Origin: Crocinitomicaceae bacterium
GTDB taxonomy: Bacteria; Bacteroidota; Bacteroidia; Flavobacteriales_D; Crocinitomicaceae
NCBI GenBank assembly: GCA_020436025.1
Contig: JAGQYP010000007.1
Location: 1-64,000 of the forward strand
DNA length: 64,000 bases
Reading direction: 5' to 3'
In this document: positions 24,501 through 33,264 of the stretch, piece after piece
How positions within the stretch are numbered: position 1 is the first letter of the stretch
Layout of the letters: the number at the start of each line of letters is the position of its first letter
Translations under genes and position numbers: made by a program
The notes under the pieces: generated by a model
The model's input: only the letters and a program-made list of their open reading frames with translations
What the model was told of the DNA's origin: nothing
The model's database searches: none

Positions 24501-26695
24501 ACATCTGTAATTGCAGCGTTCAAAGCAAATGAAGTACTTACATTTACGGTTACATCATCTGTTTCGGTACATCCATTTGCATCTGTCCCAGTGATCGTAT
24601 AAACAATTGCACCTGTAGATGAGGGACAGACATTTGGAACTTGTAGTGAAGGATCATTCATGTCACCTCCAGGCGACCATGAAGTGGTTAAAAAGTTAGT
24701 ATCCGGTTCATCATTAAATGTAATCGACCAGTCTAAAACAGTTCCATCATCATTGTCACAAAAGAATAGAAAACAGTTGTAATCTCCTGTGTCATCTGTT
24801 ACATGTAGTGTCCAATTTCCATTAGCAGAGCATCCAACAAATGCATTTCCAAGTGGTCCACCTTCAGGGATAAAATTTCCACTAAAAGGTGCAGAACCTC
24901 CTGTAATTGGATTTACAGCGGATACGGTAAAACAAGTTCCAACATAATTGTTGTTGGTTCCTCCGTTATCCGTAGTCAATTCAAAAATAGTTCCATCCGG
25001 ACATTCCAGAAAGATATCTAATTCTCCAGCAGCTCCATGGTTGATATTCAAACATACGGACTCAATAGATCCGGCGGAAATATTCGTCATGGTTAACCCA
25101 GAAACATTGATTGTAGAGTTTACAGGTGTGTTATCATCTATATAGGCATTTGGATTGGCTGAAAATGTCACTGGTCCTGCAGGAGGTGTTACCTGAACTG
25201 CAGTACCTTGGAGATCCACGCACTGACCAGCGCAAATATTTTGATCCGGTCCAGCATCTACTGTTAAATCACCCAAATTCGGTAAAACCTCAACGGTTAC
25301 GGTATCTTTGTTTCCACAAACACCAGCGCCGGTAAGATCACTTGTGACAATATAAGTTGTGGTTACACTTGGAGTAGCTACAGGGTTCTGACATGGGTTA
25401 CATGAAAAATTCGAAGGCACATTAATTGGATCTCCATTCAAAACGGACCACGTAAATGTCGTTCCATTATTCACAGATAAATTGGCTTGTAAGTTTCCAC
25501 AAACTTGAATGGTATCAGAAGTACCCAATACAGTTCCTCCATTTATAGTTATACAATAAGAATTTGTTGTGGAACCTACATAGGGACACTGATCATCCTG
25601 AACCATAACAGTAAAACACTGAGTTGTTCCAATATCACCAGGACCTGGAGTCCAGTTAAAAGAAGCTGTTCCATCCCCATTATCGACAAAACTTGCGCCA
25701 GGAATAGATGAATTCCATGTCATGGTTAGTACATTTCCTGGATCATTGGGATCTGTCGCATTGATCACTTGACTAACTGATGTACCCGGACAAATTTCCA
25801 AACTGACATTGGAACCATCCGGTGCAATTGGACTTCCATCGAAACCGAGTAATTCAGGGTTTTCATTGGTACAATTGCTTACATTCACTTGTATATCTCG
25901 AATTACGGATCCCACCCATACACCACTCGAATTGTATTGATCCACTCTAACGGCCATAACCGATACAATTGGTCCAGAAGCTGTAAAACAAATATCTCCT
26001 GTTTGAGTATTCAAAGTAAATGGTCCTCCGGCTGTTGTAGGTAAGGGGTTGTTAGGGCCATAAGGAGCGATATAAGTTACCGTTCCTCCAGAAGCATTGT
26101 TCAATGGAGTAATCATCGTATATACAAGTGAATCACCGTCTGGATCTAATGCCCCAGGATTCATACAATAAGGGGTGTTTGCACACAAGAATGAAACAGG
26201 TGCATTGGTAAAATCAGGGGAACTGTTACATGGAGCATCCAAATTGTTTAGATAAGCCTCCACACATAAATCTTGTAAGTCTGGACTGTTAATAACATCA
26301 ATAATTCCATTTCGTGCATTTTCACAAAAAGTAAAATGCCAATTTGTGCAGTTGGCAGGTAAAGTCACCGTGGCTTCAAAAGTATATTCTTCATAACCAG
26401 TAACCGACCCTCCATCACATACTGATGATGCGGTTGGACAAAGGGGAGTCACCTCAGTTAAATTTACTTGGGTAAGAGAAATAGACCCAGATCCACCACA
26501 TCCATCATAATTAACAGTTGGTGACGCAGTCACACTAACCCCGCTGCAATCCCTGTAAAATTTTAGCCGAATTAGGTATTGATTTCCCCCAAGACATTCA
26601 TAGGTTAACTGAGCCCCTGAGGCGTGAGAAGCGTGTAAGTTTGTTGTAATTGTGAGTAGTACGAGGCAAGATACAATCGTGTAAATCCATTTCAT
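21584..26695 (-). CDS. Giant T9SS-secreted protein with SprB repeats and gliding-motility-type C terminus
   Basis: 1703 aa from the ATG at 26695 (a TTG three codons upstream is less likely). Signal peptide, a cysteine-containing N-terminal region (about 25-290), Ig/cadherin-like region, a proprotein-convertase P-like domain (about 510-665), seven SprB repeats (about 735-1285, each of the type SCNGLCDGSFTVHMSGG..GLCAGVYDI), Ig-like repeats, a PKD domain with YIWDFGDG (about 1560) and a C-terminal type B sorting domain starting near MYVPNAFTPDND (about 1611). In Flavobacteria such proteins are exported by the type IX system and act as adhesins; SprB itself carries gliding. No T9SS or gld gene is in the window, so gliding is not shown. 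Confidence 0.92.
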   Translation of the reverse strand: MKWIYTIVSCLVLLTITTNLHASHASGAQLTYECLGGNQYLIRLKFYRDCSGVSVTASPTVNYDGCGGSGSISLTQVNLTEVTPLCPTASSVCDGGSVTGYEEYTFEATVTLPANCTNWHFTFCENARNGIIDVINSPDLQDLCVEAYLNNLDAPCNSSPDFTNAPVSFLCANTPYCMNPGALDPDGDSLVYTMITPLNNASGGTVTYIAPYGPNNPLPTTAGGPFTLNTQTGDICFTASGPIVSVMAVRVDQYNSSGVWVGSVIRDIQVNVSNCTNENPELLGFDGSPIAPDGSNVSLEICPGTSVSQVINATDPNDPGNVLTMTWNSSIPGASFVDNGDGTASFNWTPGPGDIGTTQCFTVMVQDDQCPYVGSTTNSYCITINGGTVLGTSDTIQVCGNLQANLSVNNGTTFTWSVLNGDPINVPSNFSCNPCQNPVATPSVTTTYIVTSDLTGAGVCGNKDTVTVEVLPNLGDLTVDAGPDQNICAGQCVDLQGTAVQVTPPAGPVTFSANPNAYIDDNTPVNSTINVSGLTMTNISAGSIESVCLNINHGAAGELDIFLECPDGTIFELTTDNGGTNNNYVGTCFTVSAVNPITGGSAPFSGNFIPEGGPLGNAFVGCSANGNWTLHVTDDTGDYNCFLFFCDNDDGTVLDWSITFNDEPDTNFLTTSWSPGGDMNDPSLQVPNVCPSSTGAIVYTITGTDANGCTETDDVTVNVSTSFALNAAITDVSCAGMDGEIDLTPAGGTPPYIYQWVAVPSGTNMGSTQDLTGLSTGDYEITVTDQNGTGCVSVDTFTVGSALNVPAIDSVTIVDESCFGLNDGSIEVHISGGTGSPTVTLLQGAAQIAQNGTGIFPNLAPGTYDIEVDDGGCVVTSQAIVKAGPNINFTFSTVQATCGASNGSIEINATGGSGYEFSITGGAPTQTDSIFNNLSAGAYSGYVIDVASGCEYSQAINVTNVSSQTIVSVDSSATSCNGLCDGSFTVHMSGGVTPINFSIDNGTTTQTDSTFSGLCAGVYDIWTEDQTGCVATTQVTIDEPAPISFMADSTDASCNGVCDGEIQIHNVLGGDGTYSFTISNGTAVGPQADSLFVGLCAGNYSLTVQDGNGCTSNGIINVVEPIALNLVFHTADAVCNGDCDGYAEANISGGIAPYSYVWTAGLNIQNDSTIIDVCAGTYDLTVTDNNGCTIDTLGFAISENPPMQIQNVVIADEVCSGSCDGSITVNAATATQFSTDGGQNYQAGNVFNNMCPGNYDIYVLDADGCQHDTNVTVGSINPINIQTVSDTTICITGAADLSALAQGGTGVFDYTWTEIGSGPIATTSNAINVNPTVTTTYEVFATDIPNGCTSPTATITVNVNPPLNAQAFTSQTICQGESVNIWGTANGGDGNLVYTWTTNFSDTLNGTTQNGLTPVQTTTYTLGVTDGCGTPPSYAAVTITVNPTPVVTFSTPDSATCIPSTFNLVNQTLVQGSCFWQFGNGTSSTNCNPQVTINSPGCYSATLTVTTPEGCVSDTTIVDYLCGYPYPTASFLHEPQVPTTAYTHVSFENLSEDATTYIWDFGDGQGSNEENPVHVFPDEEAGEYPIYLIAINEYGCTDTAYSKVIIRDEFIMYVPNAFTPDNDDFNETFKPIMTSGFNPYSYELLIFNRWGELIFESHNSDVGWNGTFQGNIVQDGVYVWKISLKDSFTDEKKVFQGHVTLIR

Positions 26696-26957
26696 GGCAA
26701 TCAAATTTGTAGTTAAAACTCCGTTCTTTTCATAGTTACCAGTACACGGGAGTTTGGGTGAGTTTCAATTTGAAGACGGCTAATTTTACTATTGGTTGCC
26801 AATATTTCGAAGAAAAGGAAATCTTTATTTTTATACCTCAAAATTCCAAACTACCCGAACGCTAAAAAAAACTATTAAACCCTATTAAATTAGTAGAATA
26901 CAAAAAAAATTGAGAGGTGAGTTCTTCATAATTCAAGAAAAAATATAATTTGTTGAA

Positions 26958-27296
26958 ATGGAACTGAAAGAAAAGAAAGAATTCGAGAAAATCATTCAGA
27001 AAAAGATTGTACAATTGATAAAAGACATTGCCGATTTAAAGGAAAGCACGCAAACCTTAGAACCGGATTGTTCCATAGGAAGAGTTTCCAGGATGGATGC
27101 CATTAACAATAATAGTATCAATCAAGCCGCTTTAAGAAAAAGAGAAGAGAAATTAAAGGGGTTGGAATATGCACTAGCCCATTTGTATGAAGAAGAATTT
27201 GGCAAATGTTCTAGATGCGGGAATGAAATACAGAAGGAGCGAATTCTATTGATGCCTGAAAGTAGATTTTGTGTTCCCTGTGCTAAAAGAGGTTAA
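26958..27296 (+). CDS. DksA/TraR-family C4 zinc-finger protein
   Basis: 112 aa. An N-terminal coiled coil is followed by a C4 finger, CSRCGN (about 92-97) and CVPCAKR (about 105-111). In DksA proteins this arrangement lets the coiled coil enter the secondary channel of RNA polymerase. The usual DXXDXA tip of DksA is not obvious, so the exact role is uncertain. It stands alone, with a 262-base spacer upstream in which I see no gene. Confidence 0.8.
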   Translation: MELKEKKEFEKIIQKKIVQLIKDIADLKESTQTLEPDCSIGRVSRMDAINNNSINQAALRKREEKLKGLEYALAHLYEEEFGKCSRCGNEIQKERILLMPESRFCVPCAKRG

Positions 27297-27369
27297 TTTC
27301 TCACCTTCCCTTGAAATTATTTCAGTTCTTTATCGTTTATTCCAATATTTGCAAAAAATTAAGTAACAA

Positions 27370-28086
27370 GTGGAATTATTCAAATTCATATTTCATCTGG
27401 GAATCGTTTTCGCGATCTTCAGTTTTGTCTGGTTCTTTTTAATGCTGGGTATTAATTTATTGATGGCCGGGCGTAGAACTAAATTTCTAAACTACCTCTA
27501 CAAACTGATCAAATATATGTTCTTATCCTCTGTAACCGCTCGATTTATTCTTGAGTTTTCGGGAGAAGACATTCAATCATCCAATGGAATTGCTTATTTC
27601 TCCATTGGAGGTCTGATTTTATTAATGTATTGGGTGGGAAAGCTACAAAAGAGAGAAAACATGCTTCAAATGCAAGCCATGATGAGCAAAATGATGCCTG
27701 GAATATCGCAACCCATCTATGATCGCACACTTGAAATCGCCACTATCGGAGTAGGAATTGTCAACTTCATTGCTTGTGTATTTTACCCTGCCATCTTAAA
27801 TAATGCCTTCATCACTTGGTTTTCAAGCACCATCCATGGGATTTATGAGGCTCCAATCATTGGATTTATCTTCAAAGTGATTGGTTTCTTCTTCTTGATC
27901 AGCATTTTGTTCAAAGGAATTACTTCTATTGGAAGAGCATTGGGAATTTTACCTGCACCACCAGAAGTCAACAGCAGCTTCAATTTCGAAATGTTCCAGA
28001 ACTTTCAGAACCAAAACCCATGGGAAGAAAAGAAAGATGAGGATGATTTTGATGATTTTGAAGAAGTTGAAGAGGAAGAGAAATAA
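27370..28086 (+). CDS. Multi-helix membrane protein with acidic tail
   Basis: 238 aa from a GTG start at 27370. Four to five hydrophobic helices (about 5-30, 70-88, 125-150, 165-190), a basic loop containing GKLQKRENMLQMQAMMSKMM, then a strongly acidic C-terminal tail of Asp/Glu after about residue 220. No family recognised. A one-mismatch -7 word (AATATTTG, 27344-27351) precedes the start. Converges on the M16 peptidase gene. Confidence 0.7.
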   Translation: MELFKFIFHLGIVFAIFSFVWFFLMLGINLLMAGRRTKFLNYLYKLIKYMFLSSVTARFILEFSGEDIQSSNGIAYFSIGGLILLMYWVGKLQKRENMLQMQAMMSKMMPGISQPIYDRTLEIATIGVGIVNFIACVFYPAILNNAFITWFSSTIHGIYEAPIIGFIFKVIGFFFLISILFKGITSIGRALGILPAPPEVNSSFNFEMFQNFQNQNPWEEKKDEDDFDDFEEVEEEEK

Positions 28087-28114
28087 AAGTAATTTGAAAA
28101 TTGTTTGATTTGAA

Positions 28115-28161
28115 AATTTGAAGATTATTTTCAAATTGACTCATTTTCAAATCTTCAAATT
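28115..28161. repeat. AT-rich 11-bp inverted repeat between convergent genes
   Basis: AATTTGAAGAT at 28115-28125 and ATCTTCAAATT at 28151-28161 are exact reverse complements; further TTGAAAAT/ATTTTCAA pairs lie inside and around. The right arm overlaps the M16 stop codon. It might help end transcription on both sides, but is very AT-rich and lacks a GC stem. Confidence 0.4.
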
Positions 28162-29389
28162 AATCTTCGACTTCGTAAATAAGATAATTCAGACTGTTTG
28201 GATCAAACACTTCATTGGCAATTTCCAACATTTGTTCAGGCGTAATGTCGTCAATTGCTTGAAATACGGTTTCCAAACTTTCAATGTCCAGGTTAAATAA
28301 AACACTTTTTCCAAGTGCCAGCATCTGATTCAGGTTGTTTTCTTCGGATAAGGTGATGTTCCCTTTCAACTGAATTTTTGCCCTTTCCAACTGATGGGGA
28401 GTCAACTTTTTCTCTCTGAATATTTTTAATTCTTTCTCAATCAGTTTGATGGTTTTGTTCATGTATTTCTTATCCGTCCCTGCATAGATGTTCATCATGC
28501 CCAAATCTGAATACGGGGTATAATTTGATTCAATATTATAGGTAAATCCAAATTTTTCTCGAATATTCAATACGAGTCTGGAGTTTAAGGAAGGTCCACC
28601 CAACATATTGTTAAGTAAGATCAACCCTCTCCTTTTTGAATCGTGAATATTGTAGGCTTGGGTTCCGATCATGATATGACTCTGATAATTCGCTCGATTT
28701 GTCTTCTTAATAAAAGATTCTCGCTGAAAGGAATCATCAAAATTTAAATCTGATTTCGAATGAAATTTAGGAACGATATACTTCTCACATTTTCGGATCA
28801 GGTCATTCCATTTATAGTCACCAACAATGGAAACGACCATGTTTTCAGGAATAAATCTATTTTCTACAAAATGCAATAAATCCGACCTTTTTATATTCGT
28901 AACGGATTCCGATGTACCTAAAATGTTTTTGCCAAGTGGATGCCCTTCAAATAAGGTATCTTCAAACTCATCAAATATATACTCAGAAGGAGAATCCAGA
29001 TAGGAGTTGATCTCGTCAATCACAATATCCTTCTCTTTTTCTATTTCTTTTTCAGGATAAATCGAATTGAAACTGATGTCATTCAACAACTCAAGTGAAC
29101 GATTGATAAACTCTTTTGGAAAAGAAGCATATAAAACGATCTCTTCTTTGGTTGTATAGGCATTCAACTCTCCCCCAATCGAATCTACACGATTCAATAT
29201 GTGAAAGGGCTTCCTTCTTTCGGTGCCTTTAAAAATGGAATGTTCTAAAAAGTGAGCCAAACCAGCTTTGTCATCAGGATCAAATCGAGTACCGGCAAGC
29301 GACATAACCCCTACATGAGCCACCTGCGACTTGATTGGGTAGAAAACCAATCGAATCCCACTACTTAATGTATGTAAATGATAATCCAT
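28160..29389 (-). CDS. M16-family zinc metallopeptidase
   Basis: 409 aa, the length of a single-unit processing-peptidase-like M16B protein. The inverted zinc motif HFLEH (about 46-50) is followed after some 75 residues by the third ligand Glu region (KEKDIVIDEINSYLDSP). No signal peptide, so cytoplasmic. Members of this type cut peptides or process proteins; the target is unknown. An exact -7 word lies 10 bases before the ATG, so the leader is short. Confidence 0.9.
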   Translation of the reverse strand: MDYHLHTLSSGIRLVFYPIKSQVAHVGVMSLAGTRFDPDDKAGLAHFLEHSIFKGTERRKPFHILNRVDSIGGELNAYTTKEEIVLYASFPKEFINRSLELLNDISFNSIYPEKEIEKEKDIVIDEINSYLDSPSEYIFDEFEDTLFEGHPLGKNILGTSESVTNIKRSDLLHFVENRFIPENMVVSIVGDYKWNDLIRKCEKYIVPKFHSKSDLNFDDSFQRESFIKKTNRANYQSHIMIGTQAYNIHDSKRRGLILLNNMLGGPSLNSRLVLNIREKFGFTYNIESNYTPYSDLGMMNIYAGTDKKYMNKTIKLIEKELKIFREKKLTPHQLERAKIQLKGNITLSEENNLNQMLALGKSVLFNLDIESLETVFQAIDDITPEQMLEIANEVFDPNSLNYLIYEVED

Positions 29390-29399
29390 TTGAAGCTTG

Positions 29400-29407
29400 C
29401 AAAAGTA
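29400..29407 (-). promoter_or_regulatory. Promoter -7 element of the M16 peptidase gene
   Basis: TACTTTTG on the minus strand, exact TANNTTTG, 10 bases before the ATG at 29389. Confidence 0.55.
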
Positions 29408-29454
29408 AAGCTTAATTTCTTCATATAAAACATGTAACCACCTATAATTAAACT

Positions 29455-29482
29455 AAAAAAGGCCTTACAAAATTGCAAGACC
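29455..29482 (-). terminator. Terminator of the multicopper oxidase gene
   Basis: On the minus strand GGTCTTGC (29482-29475), a six-base loop, GTAAGGCC (29468-29461) pairing with two G-U wobbles, then TTTTTT (29460-29455). It lies 23 bases after the oxidase stop codon. Confidence 0.65.
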
Positions 29483-29505
29483 TTCTTCCCTAAATATATA
29501 TTTTC

Positions 29506-31188
29506 CTACTCTACCACAAACTTCTCCCGTCTGCCTCTAGCATCTGTGGCTATATAAAGACCAGGACTTACATTCAATTGAACTTCTGTTTTTCCATAAG
29601 CTTCAAAAACTTGAATAATCTTTCCTGAAAGGTCTGTAATTGTAATTTCAGTTTTCTCTTCTGCTTGAAAAAATACTTTTCCATTGGATGGATTCGGATA
29701 CAATGTCCAATTCGATCCTGCTTCATATTCTATAGTGTTTAAAGTTGAATCGATCACTAAAAACTGGCCCATCATTCCCATGTCTTCATGTGTTAACATA
29801 TGGCAATGGTACATGTAAGGAATACTGTCGTTAGTATGATTTTCAAATTTTGCAATGAAACGAACCGTTGACATTCCGGCTGGAACTAAAACCACATCAT
29901 TGTAACCGGCCATTTCTGCTGGCGGCGCATTTCCATTGATATCTAGAATGAAAAATTGTACATCGTGAATATGGAATGGATGGGCAATAGGTGTCCCATT
30001 TGTCAGCTCCCAAATTTCAATATTATTCAACTGAACCGTATAATTCATCACGTTCATATCGAATGTGCTATTATTGATTACAAATGGCCCATTCAAATCT
30101 CCCATTGGTCCATCTGAAGAAAACAACAAAGTTCTCGTTGTTACTGCTGATGCTTCTTGCCAAGGAGTGAAAGTGGCTAATGAAGATGGAATAGATGTGA
30201 TTGGCGAACCCGTAGCTGCTACCACATTGATATCTAAAAAGGAGTAATCTGCACCGTTTAATGGGTTACTTGTATAGTCTGGCAATGAACTTGTTGCGCC
30301 TGGTCCCATTCCTGGTTGTGCTGCCCCATAGTACGCACTAGGAATTTCAGAACCAAAACTCATCAATTGGAAATTCTGACCTAAACTTGATGAAAGATCA
30401 ACTAAAATATCTGCTCTTTGTCCAGGACCCATGGTATATCTAGTCAAACTTACTGGAGCAGCCAATAAACCACCATCTGTTCCAATCAAACTAAAAGAAC
30501 GATTATCAGAAAAACCTAATTTCATAACCCTCATGGAAGATCCATTCAAAATTCTAAGTCTCACAACTTGCGCTGGAAAATCCGTTACGGCATCCACCAC
30601 CCCATTTGCCATAACTGAAGTGTCTAAATCAGTATGAACCAGTATTTGCCCTTGCGCATCAAACCCTTTAGTTTGAAGAACCAATGGGATTTCATCTACT
30701 CCATAAGTCATAGGCAAACCAAGACTGGCTTCCTCTGAATCTCTTACTAAGATCATCCCAGCAATTCCTTTCGAAACATGCTTGTCCGTTTGCATATGCA
30801 AATGTGGATGATACCAATAAGTCCCCGCTTTATCTAATACTGTGAATTGTGGATTCCACGAGTTTCCAGGTAAAATAATCGAGTGTGGTCCTCCATCATC
30901 CTCGGGAGCCACATGCAATCCATGCCAGTGAATGGTTGTTGTGTCCGCAAGCTGATTATCCACGGTGATATTCACATTGTCCCCTTGATTCAAGATTAAA
31001 GTAGGCCCTAACAAAGGTCCGTTGGCGCCAAGCGTATTCGTTGTTACTCCAGGATAGAACATGGTTGTTCCTTCATCTAGAGTTAAATTAATTGTTGTAT
31101 TTGTGATCGCGGTAGGAATATTTAAAGCATTCTGAGAATAAGTCAGAAATGAGGCTCCGATAAGAAGCATTGTCAATTGAGTCTTCAT
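29506..31188 (-). CDS. Multicopper oxidase with T9SS type A sorting domain
   Basis: 560 aa. Signal peptide, then cupredoxin domains with copper ligands HWHG (87-90), HPHLH (127-131), HPFHIH and the type 1/3 site HCHMLTHEDMGM near the C terminus. After about residue 480 comes a secretion-system tail (LYPNPSNGKVFF...GLYIATD) of the type IX class A kind. So the oxidase is exported to the surface or medium. Closest in layout to CueO/bilirubin-oxidase-like enzymes that oxidise Cu(I) or phenolics using oxygen. A CRP/FNR-like box lies upstream. Confidence 0.92.
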   Translation of the reverse strand: MKTQLTMLLIGASFLTYSQNALNIPTAITNTTINLTLDEGTTMFYPGVTTNTLGANGPLLGPTLILNQGDNVNITVDNQLADTTTIHWHGLHVAPEDDGGPHSIILPGNSWNPQFTVLDKAGTYWYHPHLHMQTDKHVSKGIAGMILVRDSEEASLGLPMTYGVDEIPLVLQTKGFDAQGQILVHTDLDTSVMANGVVDAVTDFPAQVVRLRILNGSSMRVMKLGFSDNRSFSLIGTDGGLLAAPVSLTRYTMGPGQRADILVDLSSSLGQNFQLMSFGSEIPSAYYGAAQPGMGPGATSSLPDYTSNPLNGADYSFLDINVVAATGSPITSIPSSLATFTPWQEASAVTTRTLLFSSDGPMGDLNGPFVINNSTFDMNVMNYTVQLNNIEIWELTNGTPIAHPFHIHDVQFFILDINGNAPPAEMAGYNDVVLVPAGMSTVRFIAKFENHTNDSIPYMYHCHMLTHEDMGMMGQFLVIDSTLNTIEYEAGSNWTLYPNPSNGKVFFQAEEKTEITITDLSGKIIQVFEAYGKTEVQLNVSPGLYIATDARGRREKFVVE

Positions 31189-31211
31189 AGTTATTTAGTT
31201 GCGATGAGTCC

Positions 31212-31257
31212 GAAAGATACAAAAATTTGATTCTCAATAAATGTGACATAGGTTACA
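31212..31257 (-). promoter_or_regulatory. Multicopper oxidase promoter with CRP/FNR-like box
   Basis: A -7-like word TATCTTTC (31219-31212, one mismatch) lies 23 bases before the ATG. Upstream of it, TGTGACATAGGTTACA (31242-31257) fits TGTGA-N6-TCACA with one mismatch. If transcription starts four bases after the -7 word, the box is centred near -41.5, the usual place for an activator that contacts RNA polymerase. The regulator itself is not in the window. Confidence 0.4.
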
Positions 31258-31322
31258 GAATAGAATTGATCTAAAAATTCATTAAATTGGTTTGATCAAT
31301 TCCACAACGACGAAAGTTTCTC

Positions 31323-31802
31323 ATGAAAAACACTTTTACAATTGTTTCACTTTTATTTCTCTTGAATTCTTTCGGACAAAACTTAAATTTTGAAATCCTT
31401 TTTGGAAATTACGCAAACGATCATTTTGAAAAGAAATTTCATGTTCAGGAACGAAAATGGGTTTTGGATAACGATCAATTGAGTTATTCTATAGATGAGC
31501 ATGATACAAGATATGCTGATACACTCACTTTAACAAAGGAAGAGCAAAAAAGGATTTCGGATTATGTTTTGAAAGAAGGACTCAATCAAAACATAGAAGA
31601 AGAAATTGAAAAAGACTATTTGAAAGGAGAAGGAACCAAAGGAGTCATCAAAGGTTTTATTCAAATAAATTCTACAAAAAATACGATTTCGCTCATTGGG
31701 GAAGCGCTGTTTTTAGTTGTCGATACCCCCAATGGTAAAAAGTTAAAGGAACTGGAAAACATATTGCACAATATTGTAGACAACTATGGAATCAAAGAAT
31801 AA
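31323..31802 (+). CDS. Secreted protein of unknown function
   Basis: 159 aa. Signal peptide (cleavage near NSFGQN), then a hydrophilic domain with the KWVLDNDQLSYSIDEHD segment and a C-terminal helix. I recognise no family. Its end overlaps the DinB-like gene by 17 bases, making it the first gene of a four-gene operon. Confidence 0.65.
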   Translation: MKNTFTIVSLLFLLNSFGQNLNFEILFGNYANDHFEKKFHVQERKWVLDNDQLSYSIDEHDTRYADTLTLTKEEQKRISDYVLKEGLNQNIEEEIEKDYLKGEGTKGVIKGFIQINSTKNTISLIGEALFLVVDTPNGKKLKELENILHNIVDNYGIKE

Positions 31803-32271
31803 TCAAATTGCCTTACAAATTGCCAAACACATGCATGATGTGCATTTCGGAGGAAACTGGACGGTTTCCAATGTGAAAGAAACTCTTTCCAATATTCAGT
31901 GGAATGAAGCTTTGGTGCAAAAAGAAAACGTGAACTCAATTGCTACTTTGACATATCATATTAGCTATTTTGTAGGTGTTGCTTTAAACTATCTTCAATC
32001 TGGGAAATTGGAAGGTGATGATAAATTGAGCTTCAATCACCCACCCATTCATTCTGAGGAAGATTGGCATATGATGACCGCCCACTATTTGATCCAAGTA
32101 GAAGAATTGGTCGAGGAAATCAAAAAATTAGATGATGCTACTTTATTCCTGGATTTTGGAGATTCGAAATATGGGAATTATTTTCGGAATTTAATCGGTA
32201 TTGTAGAACATACACATTATCATTTAGGTCAGATCAATCTTTTAAGAAAATTAAATCGAGCAGAGAAATGA
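31786..32271 (+). CDS. DinB-like four-helix protein
   Basis: 161 aa. The DinB fold is suggested by length and by three spaced histidine positions: LTYHISYFVG (about 55-65) and HTHYHLGQINLLRK (about 145-158), the latter a typical metal-binding last helix. DinB-superfamily proteins include thiol-dependent transferases; no reaction can be assigned. It overlaps the methyltransferase gene by 4 bases (ATGA). Confidence 0.8.
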   Translation: MESKNNQIALQIAKHMHDVHFGGNWTVSNVKETLSNIQWNEALVQKENVNSIATLTYHISYFVGVALNYLQSGKLEGDDKLSFNHPPIHSEEDWHMMTAHYLIQVEELVEEIKKLDDATLFLDFGDSKYGNYFRNLIGIVEHTHYHLGQINLLRKLNRAEK

Positions 32272-32882
32272 AAGAATTTTGGGATGAAAGATATGGAGCC
32301 GAAGAATGGGCCTACGGAAAAGAAGCAAATGAATTTTTAAAGGAAAGTATTTCAAGTTTGACTCCCGGAACAGCCTTATTCCCAGCTGAAGGTGAAGGAA
32401 GAAACGCTGTTTATGCAGCCAGTTTGGGTTGGGAAGTTTCAGCTTTTGACCAAAGTGTGAGCGGACGAAAAAAAGCACTTGAACTCGCCATCGAAAAAAA
32501 AGTTAGACTCGACTACCAGGTTGCCAACTTTGATGAAATAGATTATCCAGACAATTATTTCGACCTCATCGTGTTGATTTTTGTCCATTTTCCTCCCGCT
32601 GTCAGACCCAAATACCACGAAAATCTATTGCATTATCTTAAACCTGGGGGTAAGATCATTTTAGAGGGATTTAGTAAAAAACACTTAGAATACAGCAAGG
32701 CCAATCCAAAAGCGGGTGGTCCACCCAATATAGATTTCCTTTTTTCCATTGAGGAAATGAAATCGGATTTTCAGGATTTGGACATTCAAGTATTAGAAGA
32801 AATAGAAGTGGAAATGAATGAAGGCTTATACCATGTAGGGAAAAGTTCAGTAATTCGACTAATAGGCACAAAAAAGAAATAA
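32268..32882 (+). CDS. Class I SAM-dependent methyltransferase, TehB/thiopurine-like
   Basis: 204 aa. Motif I reads PAEGEGRNAVYAASLGWEV (about 39-57), the form seen in TehB and thiopurine methyltransferases except that the usual CGEGRN begins with Glu. The post-motif acid D is in SAFDQS, and LKPGGKIILEGF (about 123-134) is the conserved beta-strand segment. Cytoplasmic; could act on tellurite, thiols or other small molecules. Third gene of the operon, one base before the next. Confidence 0.85.
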   Translation: MKEFWDERYGAEEWAYGKEANEFLKESISSLTPGTALFPAEGEGRNAVYAASLGWEVSAFDQSVSGRKKALELAIEKKVRLDYQVANFDEIDYPDNYFDLIVLIFVHFPPAVRPKYHENLLHYLKPGGKIILEGFSKKHLEYSKANPKAGGPPNIDFLFSIEEMKSDFQDLDIQVLEEIEVEMNEGLYHVGKSSVIRLIGTKKK

Positions 32883-32883
32883 G

Positions 32884-33261
32884 ATGAAACCAAAGGTACT
32901 TCTAGGAATTTTGATTGCTACCATCTGGATTAGCCTCTCTGAGTTTATTCGAAATGAATTTATTCTGAAACAGTATTGGACGGATCATTACGAGGGAATG
33001 GGACTTTCCTTTCCTGCCGACCCAATCAATGGAGCTGTTTGGGGAATTTGGTCGCTTTGTTTTGCGATCGGAATTGCAGTATTAATCCAAAAATTCAGCT
33101 TAATTCAAACTTCAATCATTGCTTGGTTTTTTGGATTTGTGCTGATGTGGCTTGTTGTTGGAAACATGGGCGTTCTTCCTTTTTCCATTCTCATTTTCGC
33201 CATTCCATTGAGCATGCTTGAAGCTTTTTTGGCTAGTTGGATCTGTTTTAAGATGAAGTAA
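32884..33261 (+). CDS. Small four-helix membrane protein
   Basis: 125 aa with hydrophobic segments at about 5-22, 52-70, 75-97 and 98-120. No family recognised with confidence. Starts one base after the methyltransferase stop, so last gene of the operon. The stop lies three bases from the end of the converging subtilisin gene. Confidence 0.7.
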   Translation: MKPKVLLGILIATIWISLSEFIRNEFILKQYWTDHYEGMGLSFPADPINGAVWGIWSLCFAIGIAVLIQKFSLIQTSIIAWFFGFVLMWLVVGNMGVLPFSILIFAIPLSMLEAFLASWICFKMK

Positions 33262-33264
33262 AAA

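Noticed and set aside
23078-25711. Plus- and minus-strand short frames inside the giant SprB-repeat gene
   Set aside because: They lack domain character and follow the repeat periodicity of the real gene in other frames.
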